A stretch of 64,000 nucleotides of DNA from assembly GCA_016713765.1 (NCBI GenBank), contig JADJON010000001.1, positions 2,232,001 to 2,296,000 of the forward strand, written 5' to 3'. Shown here in pieces: positions 42,206 to 49,364 of this stretch. The DNA comes from Bacteroidota bacterium (GTDB lineage: Bacteria > Bacteroidota > Bacteroidia > AKYH767-A > 2013-40CM-41-45). The stretch's first letter is position 1. Every line of letters starts with the position of its first letter. Under the pieces are notes generated by a model. That model saw only the letters and a program-made list of their open reading frames with translations, was not told where the DNA came from and did no database searches. The translations under genes and the position numbers were made by a program.

Positions 42206-42964
42206 TCAGACATAAATCGGTTCGTTCCAGATCTCCCAGGCTTTTTCCGCCTGTAAGCGAAGCATCCGGAATCCGTTGTGAATGAAAGCGCCTGATGCTT
42301 TTGACTTTTCCAAAAAGCGCGTTTGGGGCGGGTTGTAAATAAGGTCGAAGCACAGATGCTTATGGGTCAGAAACTCGTACGGGATGTTCGGAGCGTCGTT
42401 GACGTTCGGATACATGCCGAGGGGTGTCGTGTTCACCACGACCTGGAACGCCTTCATGGTGTTCTGGTTGAGGTCGGCGTAGCAGTAATGGAATCGGGAT
42501 TCCTCACGGGTCACGAAAAAGTGCTCGATCGCCAACTTGCGAAAAACATAGCTGACCGCCTTTGCGGAACCACCGGTTCCCAGGATCAGGGCGCGACGAT
42601 GGTGCGGGCGAAGGATCGGTCGGATGGCGAGTTCAAATCCCCATGCGTCCGTATTGAAGCCGTGCAATTCAAATTTTCCGTTCTCGAATCGCTGGATCCG
42701 GATCGTGTTGACCGCGCCGATCCGCTGGGAAATATCATCCAGGTTATCCAACATCGGGATGACATCCTGTTTGTACGGGATTGTCACGTTCAAACCAACC
42801 AGGTCAGGGTTGTCTCGAACGATCTTCTTCAGATCGTAAATGTTATCAGAGTCAAAATTTTCATAAACGCAATCAGTCCGTCCTTCACGCTGAAATTTTT
42901 CAGTAAAGAACTTTTTTGAGTACGAATGTTCAAGTGGGTGACCGAACAATCCGAAACGTTTCAT
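42206..42964 (-). CDS. aroE: Shikimate dehydrogenase
   Basis: AroE reduces 3-dehydroshikimate to shikimate with NADPH. The substrate-binding N-terminus FGLFGHPLEHSYSKKFF (about residues 4-20; SxS position), NVTIPYKQDV (Lys about 66), NTDAWGFE (about 100) and the glycine-rich NADP loop LGTGGSAKAV (about 121-130) are all present. 252 residues is slightly short but normal for Bacteroidota AroE. The frame is open to 43018, but that extension encodes a low-complexity Asn/Leu stretch from a DNA repeat, so ATG 42964 is used. A strong terminator follows. Confidence 0.94.
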   Translation of the reverse strand: MKRFGLFGHPLEHSYSKKFFTEKFQREGRTDCVYENFDSDNIYDLKKIVRDNPDLVGLNVTIPYKQDVIPMLDNLDDISQRIGAVNTIRIQRFENGKFELHGFNTDAWGFELAIRPILRPHHRRALILGTGGSAKAVSYVFRKLAIEHFFVTREESRFHYCYADLNQNTMKAFQVVVNTTPLGMYPNVNDAPNIPYEFLTHKHLCFDLIYNPPQTRFLEKSKASGAFIHNGFRMLRLQAEKAWEIWNEPIYV

Positions 42965-42965
42965 G

Positions 42966-42993
42966 ATGGTACTAAGGTTAGGGTTAAGATTAA
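42966..42993 (-). repeat. Degenerate AACCTT hexamer repeats upstream of aroE
   Basis: Reading the minus strand: AACCTT, AATCTT, AACCCT, AACCTT, four adjacent hexamers with one or two changes each, ending just before the aroE ATG. They lie in the untranslated leader if the 42964 start is right. Confidence 0.6.
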
Positions 42994-43129
42994 GGTTCTG
43001 GTTCAACAAGCGGTTCAATAGTCGTAGCAGGGGCGAAAACTCAGCATGTCGGAATCGTTTAAGTCTTCTATCGCTCCGCGGGTCGCAGTCCGGGAAAAAT
43101 AAAAGCGGTTAATGCATAAAACCTTACCA

Positions 43130-43144
43130 ATGACGTAGCGTCAT
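43130..43144. promoter_or_regulatory. Gapped palindrome ATGACG-TAG-CGTCAT
   Basis: Two perfect six-base arms around three bases, in the aroE/Smr intergenic region. The shape fits a dimeric regulator site (bZIP/CRP-like half-sites spaced by three), but the regulator is unknown. Confidence 0.35.
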
Positions 43145-43270
43145 TTCTCCAGTGATTCTCGATAAGCCGAAGCTCGCAGTAGCTCCACTAATAACTCCGT
43201 CACAAATATACACACTCTTCAGCTTGAATTTTCCTATAGAAATCTTAAAAATTTGAGAAATTGCAGGACC

Positions 43271-43286
43271 GTAGTAGTACTACTAC
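43271..43286. promoter_or_regulatory. 16-base perfect palindrome before the Smr-type gene
   Basis: GTAGTAGTACTACTAC is its own reverse complement and lies 13 to 28 bases before the ATG at 43299. It also reads as a trinucleotide run, so slippage may have shaped it. Candidate operator or short leader hairpin. Confidence 0.45.
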
Positions 43287-43298
43287 ATTCCTTCATCT

Positions 43299-44366
43299 AT
43301 GCTACCTGAAGTAGGCGATAAAGTCCGGTTTCTCAATGATCCGATCGAAGGAACGGTACGTCGGCTTTTGCCCAACAGCAGGGCAGAAGTAATTGATTCA
43401 GATGGATTCACCCATATTATCGAGTTGCATCAACTCGTCAGGATCGAGTTCGGACTGGATGAACAACTGACCGTTCCGGCTGAAGCGAGTTCGACTTCAA
43501 GACCCGTTGAGAAACTAGTGGAGGCCACCCAGGCTGCCACTGCTAAGTCGGCAGATACCTGGATCAGGTTCATGGATCAGGATCAGACCGTGTATGTGGC
43601 AACCGCACTCAAGAGACCGGACGCTCCATTGGTTTCCGATATTGATATCCGTTTGATCAACAACACGCATTGGACCATCCTCTTCACTGTAGCGCGTAAA
43701 ATGCCGGATGTGCGATCAGGGGTACGCTCCGGTATCCTGCAGTCGAGAAAGGAGGAAAGCCTTGGCGTCTTCTCCGCGGATGAACTGCACCGTATCGAGG
43801 GGTTCGAGTTCCAGATCCTTTTCTTCGGAGAGCGCGAGTATGCGTTCCGACCGCCCATCGTTCGGTCACTCAGTATCAGTCCGTCGGATTTTCTGGAACC
43901 CTCTTTTCGCGATAAGCTACCCGGGCATCCGGAGACTGTCCTCTTGCATTCCCTGGCAGAAGTAATGCCGAAAGGGGAAGTGGATGTTTCCCGCCTGCTG
44001 GAAAAGTTCAGTAAGTCGGAAGCGGAAGCGAAGGAACGGCAGGGCGGAGCAAAGCCGGCACGGGGAAGTAAATTCACCATCCTTTCACGGGAGCGTATCG
44101 TCGACTTGCACATAGAGGAATTGATCAAGGATCCTACCGGTATGAGCAACGCGCAGATCATATCCTATCAGCTCAACCATTTCCAAAAGGAACTTGACCG
44201 TGCTTTGTTGGATAAATTGCACAAGATCACGTTCATTCACGGTGTGGGAAGCGGCGTACTGCGCAGTTCTATCCGGGAAGAATTAAAAAAATACCCCGCC
44301 ATCCGATTCCAGGATGCGCCGCCTGAACAGTTCGGCTATGGCGCCACCGAAGTCATATTCCAGTAA
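43299..44366 (+). CDS. DUF2027/Smr-domain protein (MutS2-like C-terminal nuclease domain)
   Basis: A 355-residue protein of a Bacteroidota family. Residues 1 to about 50 form an SH3-like domain (VGDKVRFLNDPIEGTVRR), a DUF2027 beta domain follows (SDTWIRFMDQD-like region at about 85-225), and the last about 80 residues are an Smr domain: LHIEELIKDPTGMSNAQIIS, then FIHGVGSGVLRSSIREELKK with the HGxGxG loop. Smr domains nick or bind nucleic acid, in DNA repair or, in some proteins, at collided ribosomes. Its TAA overlaps the ATG of the cation exporter (TAATG). Confidence 0.9.
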   Translation: MLPEVGDKVRFLNDPIEGTVRRLLPNSRAEVIDSDGFTHIIELHQLVRIEFGLDEQLTVPAEASSTSRPVEKLVEATQAATAKSADTWIRFMDQDQTVYVATALKRPDAPLVSDIDIRLINNTHWTILFTVARKMPDVRSGVRSGILQSRKEESLGVFSADELHRIEGFEFQILFFGEREYAFRPPIVRSLSISPSDFLEPSFRDKLPGHPETVLLHSLAEVMPKGEVDVSRLLEKFSKSEAEAKERQGGAKPARGSKFTILSRERIVDLHIEELIKDPTGMSNAQIISYQLNHFQKELDRALLDKLHKITFIHGVGSGVLRSSIREELKKYPAIRFQDAPPEQFGYGATEVIFQ

Positions 44367-45367
44367 TGAACACCATGGATCTGGAACAGGCTGCCACGGA
44401 GAAGATCCGCATCATGCGGGGAATTCTGATTTTCGGCCTTTTGCTGACCATCGGGAAGTTCATCGCCTGGTTCCTTACACATTCCGACGCGGTGTTGACC
44501 GATGCCCTGGAATCCATCATCAATATCATTGCGGCCGCTATCGGCTTGTTATCGCTTACCGTAGCCGCACGTCCACGCGATGAGAACCATCCCTATGGGC
44601 ATGGGAAAATAGAATTCCTCTCGGTAGGCTTTGAGGGTGGAGCGATCTTTCTTGCCGGGGCAGTCATGGCTGTCAAGGCGGTATACGGGTTTTTCCATCC
44701 ACTCCCGCTGGCCAGGATCGACATCGGCTTGTGGATCACGGCCGGAGCGGCGGGAGTCAACGGGTTCATGGGTTGGTTGCTGTTGCGCCAGGGCAAGCGA
44801 CTGCATTCACAAACACTGGTAGCCGATGGGAAACACCTGTTGTCCGATACCTGGTCATCGGTCATCCTGTTGATCGGGCTGGGAGCCATCCGGCTGACCG
44901 GATATGCCTGGATCGATCCCACGCTGGCCTTGTTGCTCGGCTTGTATATTCTCGTTGTGGGGTACCGCTTGCTGCGGGATGCCCTTGCCGGCCTGATGGA
45001 TGAAGCTGATTTTTATCAGATCAAAGACATCATACATGTGCTGAATTCCCAACGCCGTGACCAGTGGATCGACATTCACAATCTTCGTGTGGTGAAGTAT
45101 GGCAGCCAATTGCATATCGACGCTCACCTCACCTTGCCCTGGTATCAGGATCTCCGAAAATCGCACGATGCGGTGAAGGAGTTGGAAGGCATCATCAACG
45201 AACGGTTCCGTAACCGGGTGGAGTTTTTCATTCATACCGATCCTTGCCTTCCTGCTTCCTGTCCGATCTGCACGGTGTCCGATTGTCCGGTGAGGCAGGA
45301 GCCTTTTCGGGAGCGTCTGGACTGGAATCTCCGCATCCTGTTGAAGAATGAACCACACCGGGGATAA
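44366..45367 (+). CDS. Cation diffusion facilitator (CDF) family metal exporter
   Basis: A 333-residue inner-membrane transporter with about six helices and a C-terminal cytoplasmic domain. HSDAVLTDALES (about residue 36) and ADGKHLLSDTWSS (about residue 153) are the two His/Asp metal sites of CDF proteins, and PRDENHPYGHGKIE is the cytoplasmic HxxGH-like loop. Substrates are usually Zn, Mn or Fe; the sequence does not decide. The C-terminus contains a Cys-rich segment CLPASCPICTVSDCP, an unusual extra possible metal site. Coupled to the genes on both sides through TAATG. Confidence 0.93.
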   Translation: MNTMDLEQAATEKIRIMRGILIFGLLLTIGKFIAWFLTHSDAVLTDALESIINIIAAAIGLLSLTVAARPRDENHPYGHGKIEFLSVGFEGGAIFLAGAVMAVKAVYGFFHPLPLARIDIGLWITAGAAGVNGFMGWLLLRQGKRLHSQTLVADGKHLLSDTWSSVILLIGLGAIRLTGYAWIDPTLALLLGLYILVVGYRLLRDALAGLMDEADFYQIKDIIHVLNSQRRDQWIDIHNLRVVKYGSQLHIDAHLTLPWYQDLRKSHDAVKELEGIINERFRNRVEFFIHTDPCLPASCPICTVSDCPVRQEPFRERLDWNLRILLKNEPHRG

Positions 45368-46059
45368 TGGCAGAGCACGATCTGGAAGTATCACCCACCA
45401 GCGACGGCAGTTTCACGCTGCGAAGAACCGACCTTGACGAGCCCTATCATTCGGCCAGAGGCGCGCTGCAGGAATCGCGTCATGTTTTCATCGATGCGGG
45501 TTTGTCCCGCTTGTTTGCGGAACGGAACGACTCAACACCTGTCGTATTACTGGAAATGGGGTTGGGTACAGGACTCAACGCCCTGCTGACCTTCGATTTT
45601 TTGAAACGACACCCAGGCAGTCTCCAACTGCATTACCATGCGTTGGAGACTCGACCACTCGACTGGCCGGTGATCGATCGATTGAATTATTGCCGCAATG
45701 ATCTGGAAGAATACTCCGAGACATTCAAACGACTGCACGATGCGCCCTGGGGTGTACCGGTCGATTTGGACGAACGATTCAAGCTTTGGAAATGGAACGC
45801 CTCGTGGAATGACCCGATTGAACTTCCTCCGGCTGATCTGGTCTATTACGATGCTTTTGGCCCGCGTGTACAGCCGGAACTATGGGGCGAGTCGGCTATG
45901 CGACGATTGGCGGAACGCCTGTGCACGGGTGGTAGCATGGTCACTTACTGCGCACAGGGTGCATTCAAGCGCGCCTTGAAAGCAGTTGGGCTACAGGTTA
46001 TCGCGCTTCCGGGTCCTCCGGGTAAGCGTGAAATGATACGCGCGGTAAAAATTTTGTAA
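45367..46059 (+). CDS. mnmD: tRNA mnm5s2U34 methyltransferase (MnmD/MnmC N-domain type)
   Basis: A 230-residue SAM-dependent methyltransferase like the N-terminal domain of MnmC. It would methylate 5-aminomethyl-2-thiouridine at tRNA position 34. The SAM loop is LLEMGLGTGLNALL (about residues 58-71); PADLVYYDAFGPRVQPELWG (about 157-176) is the family's catalytic region. The oxidoreductase half of MnmC is absent, as in stand-alone MnmD proteins. The ATG overlaps the stop of the CDF gene. A weak inverted repeat (AACCTG/CAGGTT, 46059-46077) follows. Confidence 0.9.
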   Translation: MAEHDLEVSPTSDGSFTLRRTDLDEPYHSARGALQESRHVFIDAGLSRLFAERNDSTPVVLLEMGLGTGLNALLTFDFLKRHPGSLQLHYHALETRPLDWPVIDRLNYCRNDLEEYSETFKRLHDAPWGVPVDLDERFKLWKWNASWNDPIELPPADLVYYDAFGPRVQPELWGESAMRRLAERLCTGGSMVTYCAQGAFKRALKAVGLQVIALPGPPGKREMIRAVKIL

Positions 46060-46066
46060 ACCTGTT

Positions 46067-46864
46067 TCAGGCAGGTTGCCAGAGTTCGATCTTTCGTCCC
46101 TCCGGATCCAGCACCCAGGCGAATTTCCCTTGCGGGTGCGATTCCGGTTCGCCAACGAGTGTCTCACCATGATCTTTCAGTTCACGGATGACAACATCGA
46201 GGTCGGGAACCCGGAAATTCAACATGAATTGTTGCGCTGAAGGGGCAAAGTAAGAGCTATCCTCCTTCATGATGGAAAAGACCTGAACCTGTTGCACGGT
46301 TCCATTGACGGGATAATTCTTAAACAATGCCATTGTGCCCTGCATCGGCAGTTGAAACATCTCCCGGAACCAGTTACTCAATTGGTCCGGTTGACGACTC
46401 TTTAGAAAAACACCTCCGATACCATCGCAGGTCATGCGCGACGAAACAGTCTGTGCTGGTAAATCGCCAAAACCAGACTCGTTCGGTTCCCAAAGTTCAA
46501 TCTTGTTTCCATCCGGATCGAGGACCCAACCAAAGTGGCCGTATTCGAACGACTGGGTTTGATCGAGAACGGTCGCACCCTTGGATTGCAGTTGATCCAG
46601 TAGCTGAAACAATCCCGTTACGCGGATGTTCAGCATGAAATCTGTTGTGGAAGGAGAGAAGTAATCCGTATCCTGCTGAAACAATCCTAACTCTGTACGG
46701 CCGGTCATCGAGTCGTCAGGAGACGTCTTCCATAGGAAAGATGCATACAACTGCGTGCCGAACGGAACACCCAGACGGTCTTCCATCCATCGAGCCAGTG
46801 ATTTCGGATCCCGGGATTTGAAGAAGAAGCCGCCAATGGCAGGGGAGATGACGCCCTGACTCAT
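46067..46864 (-). CDS. Two-domain VOC (glyoxalase/dioxygenase-fold) protein
   Basis: A 265-residue protein with two VOC domains. Each has the pattern IGGFFFKSRDPKSLARWMED / IGGVFLKSRQPDQLSNWFRE at its start and a closing FGWVLDPDGNKIELWEP / FAWVLDPEGRKIELWQP. The Glu of the IELW strand is the usual metal ligand. The reaction is unknown; lyase, resistance and epimerase roles all occur in this fold. The frame extends to 46984 inside arginine decarboxylase, but ATG 46864 overlaps the decarboxylase TGA (TGATG), so translation is coupled. Confidence 0.9.
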   Translation of the reverse strand: MSQGVISPAIGGFFFKSRDPKSLARWMEDRLGVPFGTQLYASFLWKTSPDDSMTGRTELGLFQQDTDYFSPSTTDFMLNIRVTGLFQLLDQLQSKGATVLDQTQSFEYGHFGWVLDPDGNKIELWEPNESGFGDLPAQTVSSRMTCDGIGGVFLKSRQPDQLSNWFREMFQLPMQGTMALFKNYPVNGTVQQVQVFSIMKEDSSYFAPSAQQFMLNFRVPDLDVVIRELKDHGETLVGEPESHPQGKFAWVLDPEGRKIELWQPA

Positions 46865-48267
46865 CAATAGCCGAGGATTTTCAGCATGCTCTTCGCGCTT
46901 TGCTCTTTTGCGAACAATCGGGTAACGATCTCTCCGTCCTGATCCCGGTCGATGATGACATGCTTGGGTGCCGGAATGAGACAATGCTGGATGCCGCCGT
47001 ATCCGCCGATGCTTTCCTGATAAGCGCCGGTATGAAAAAAGCCCATATACAGCGGCTCTTTGTCGTCTTCCCGTATGCGCGGAAGATACACCTGGTTGAC
47101 GTGGGATTCGTTGTTGTAATAATCGTCACTGTCGCAGGTGATACCGCCGATATTCACCCGGTCGTAATCCCTTTCCCATTGGTTGATCGCCAGCAGGATG
47201 AATTTTTGCTTGATGCCCCAGGTGTCGGGCAGGGTAGTGATGAAGGAACTGTCGATCATGTACCACAGTTCACTGTCATTCTGCTGTTTCTTGTCGACGA
47301 CCGAGTAGAGCGTAGCCCCGCTTTCAGCAACGGTGAAGCTTCCGAACTCCGAATAGATGTTGGGTTCGTCGACGCCCTGAGTCTTGCAGGCCGATTGGAT
47401 CGATTTGATGATCTGCTCGGCCATGTACTCGTAATCGTACTCAAAGCCCAGGGAATGTCGAATGGGCCATCCGCCACCGATGTCGAGCGAGTCGAGCGTC
47501 GGGCAGACTTTTTTCAATTCGCCATAGACATTGACGCACTTGTTCAACTCCGACCAGTAATAGGCGGTATCCTTGATGCCCGTGTTGATGAAGAAGTGCA
47601 GCATCTTCAATTGAAAACGCTTGTTCTTCTTGATCGATTTGACGTAGTAATCCTTGATCTCGTCGTACCGGATGCCGAGGCGCGAGGTATAGAATTCGAA
47701 ATTGGGTTCCTCTTCGGCCGCGATCCGGATTCCGAACTTGACCTTCCTGCGCCCCTTGACCCGTTTCTCGTATTGCTCCAGCTCGTTCATGTTGTCGAGC
47801 ACGGGAATGACGTTTTCGAATCCGTCGTTGATCAGGTCGCAGATGTACTGAATGTACTGGTCTCGTTTAAAACCATTACAAATGATCGTGATGGACTTAT
47901 CGAGTTTCTTTGCCGCGTACAACGACCGGATGATCTGGATATCGTAGGCCGAGGAGGTCTCCAGGTGGACCTCGTTCTTTAAAACCTCGTCCAGTACGAA
48001 ACTGAAATGGCTGCTTTTCGTACAGTAACAGTACGTATACGACCCTTTGTAGTCGGCTTTGGCAATGGCTACGTTGAAAATCCGCTTCGCTTTCTTAATT
48101 TGCGATCCGATTTTGGGGAGGTAGGAGATCTTCAACGGAGTACCGTATTGCTTGATGATCTCCATCAAATCGATGCCGTAGAAGTGTAGCTGGTTGTCGA
48201 TGACCTCGAATCCTTCCTGGGGGAAGTAGAACGTTTGTTCGATCAGGTCGCGATAGGTGTTTTTCAT
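46864..48267 (-). CDS. speA: Arginine decarboxylase (alanine-racemase-fold, SpeA-like short form)
   Basis: A 467-residue PLP enzyme that would decarboxylate arginine to agmatine for polyamine synthesis. The PLP lysine is in YTYCYCTKSSHF (about residue 84); GFKRDQYIQYIC, GIRIAAEEEPNFEFYTSRLG and the SLDIGGGWPI phosphate loop (about 263) match the Bacteroidota arginine decarboxylase family, which is shorter than E. coli SpeA. The C-terminal sheet domain carries ITCDSDD (substrate Cys-Asp). It is divergent from the arginase gene with 140 bases between them, and it leads a two-gene operon with the VOC protein. Confidence 0.9.
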   Translation of the reverse strand: MKNTYRDLIEQTFYFPQEGFEVIDNQLHFYGIDLMEIIKQYGTPLKISYLPKIGSQIKKAKRIFNVAIAKADYKGSYTYCYCTKSSHFSFVLDEVLKNEVHLETSSAYDIQIIRSLYAAKKLDKSITIICNGFKRDQYIQYICDLINDGFENVIPVLDNMNELEQYEKRVKGRRKVKFGIRIAAEEEPNFEFYTSRLGIRYDEIKDYYVKSIKKNKRFQLKMLHFFINTGIKDTAYYWSELNKCVNVYGELKKVCPTLDSLDIGGGWPIRHSLGFEYDYEYMAEQIIKSIQSACKTQGVDEPNIYSEFGSFTVAESGATLYSVVDKKQQNDSELWYMIDSSFITTLPDTWGIKQKFILLAINQWERDYDRVNIGGITCDSDDYYNNESHVNQVYLPRIREDDKEPLYMGFFHTGAYQESIGGYGGIQHCLIPAPKHVIIDRDQDGEIVTRLFAKEQSAKSMLKILGY

Positions 48268-48348
48268 CGTCCCGTGGATGCTCCGGGTAAGTCGGATTGG
48301 TCGTTTTAACGTGAAGTAAGTCTCCCGGATCGCCGGGGGCTTGCGAAA

Positions 48349-48361
48349 GTAAGTAACTTAC
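48349..48361. promoter_or_regulatory. Gapped palindrome GTAAG-TAA-CTTAC in the arginine decarboxylase/arginase intergenic region
   Basis: Two perfect five-base arms around three bases, next to a minus-strand -7-like TACTTTCG (48344-48351, one mismatch). Placed to act on either divergent gene. Short, so chance is possible. Confidence 0.3.
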
Positions 48362-48407
48362 ATTTCCCTCCTGCGTTGGAGAGTAAATTTTTAGATGCCA
48401 GAACCTT

Positions 48408-49349
48408 ATGAAGAAGATCCGGTTCATTGAAGTCAAGTCGGAGATCGCCGCCGGTACCCGGGGGGCCAGCATGGGACCAGATGCCATCAAAGTGGCAGCG
48501 CTCGACTACGGAAGTAACCTGTTCAAGAAGATCGATGCGACGGAAGTGCCGAACGAGAACAAACAGTTGTTCGATGCTCCGGGAAGTCCGTACGCGAAGC
48601 GTATCAAGGCGGTTTATGCCATGTTGGAACGGGTGGCCAACGCGGTGAAGAATTCCCTCAAGGGTAATGAGTTTCCCATCGTCCTGGCTGGCGACCATTC
48701 AACAGCGGCGGGAACGATCTCCGGTATCCGGATGGCTTACCCGAAGCAGCGCCTCGGCGTGATCTGGGTCGACGCCCATGCCGATCTCCATTCACCCTGG
48801 ACGACCCCTTCCGGCAACATGCACGGCATGCCGTTGGCCGCAGTACTCAACGAGGACAATGCCTCGAATAAGATGAACCGGCCTGATAAGGAGACGCTGG
48901 AGTGGTGGAACAAGATCAAGAAATTGGGAAATATTGCACCCAAATTAGACTATAAAGACCTTGTATTCATCGCCTTACGGGACACCGAACCGGAAGAGAC
49001 CTATCTGCTGAAAAAGCACAAAGTGAAGGTCTTCAGCACAAGTGAAGTGAAGCGCAATGGGGTGGAAAAGATCGCCCGCGATACCCTGGCACACCTGAAC
49101 CACTGCCACCTGATCTATATCAGCTTTGACGTGGATTCCATGGATTCCTCCATTTCAAAAGGAACCGGGACCCCCGTCCGTAACGGCATTACAGAGAAAG
49201 AAGCGGGTAGTTTACTGGTGCGACTTATCCAGAATGAAAAGGTTTGTTGCTTTGAGATCGCCGAAGTCAATCCGACCCTCGACAAAGAAAACCTGATGGC
49301 TGAAAACACCTTTGAAATCCTTCAACGGGTGGTCAGCCAGCTCGCCTGA
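48408..49349 (+). CDS. Arginase family hydrolase
   Basis: A 313-residue ureohydrolase. The binuclear Mn site is read from AGDHSTAAG, WVDAHADLHSP and SFDVDSMDSS; NMHGMPLA and FEIAEVNPTLD are further family blocks. It most resembles Bacteroidota arginases (arginine to ornithine and urea); agmatinase and formimidoylglutamase use the same fold. Agmatinase would fit the neighbouring decarboxylase and formimidoylglutamase would fit hutI, but FtcD already handles formiminoglutamate. argS starts 15 bases downstream, so both genes probably share a transcript. Confidence 0.88.
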   Translation: MKKIRFIEVKSEIAAGTRGASMGPDAIKVAALDYGSNLFKKIDATEVPNENKQLFDAPGSPYAKRIKAVYAMLERVANAVKNSLKGNEFPIVLAGDHSTAAGTISGIRMAYPKQRLGVIWVDAHADLHSPWTTPSGNMHGMPLAAVLNEDNASNKMNRPDKETLEWWNKIKKLGNIAPKLDYKDLVFIALRDTEPEETYLLKKHKVKVFSTSEVKRNGVEKIARDTLAHLNHCHLIYISFDVDSMDSSISKGTGTPVRNGITEKEAGSLLVRLIQNEKVCCFEIAEVNPTLDKENLMAENTFEILQRVVSQLA

Positions 49350-49364
49350 TTCCCAGCTTACGAT

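Larger units (their letters stand above)
42965..43298. other. 334-base intergenic region with several repeats and palindromes
   Basis: No gene seen. It holds, from left to right: degenerate AACCTT-type hexamer repeats directly before aroE, a gapped palindrome ATGACG-TAG-CGTCAT, a minus-strand -7-like box TATATTTG (43203-43210) that could start aroE transcription with a leader of about 230 bases, and a 16-base perfect palindrome 13 bases before the Smr-type gene. No clear small RNA or riboswitch consensus was recognised. Confidence 0.6.

Noticed and set aside
43019..43298. Possible small RNA or riboswitch in the 334-base gap
   Set aside because: No conserved aptamer pattern or terminator was recognised; only palindromes and a weak promoter-like box are visible.
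46059..46077. Hairpin AACCTG/CAGGTT between mnmD and the VOC gene as a terminator
   Set aside because: Only six base pairs and no T-run directly after it on either strand, so too weak to list.
46900..47982. 360-codon open frame on the plus strand
   Set aside because: Lies wholly antisense to arginine decarboxylase, whose motifs are clear; the translated sequence has no recognisable family and reflects codon usage.
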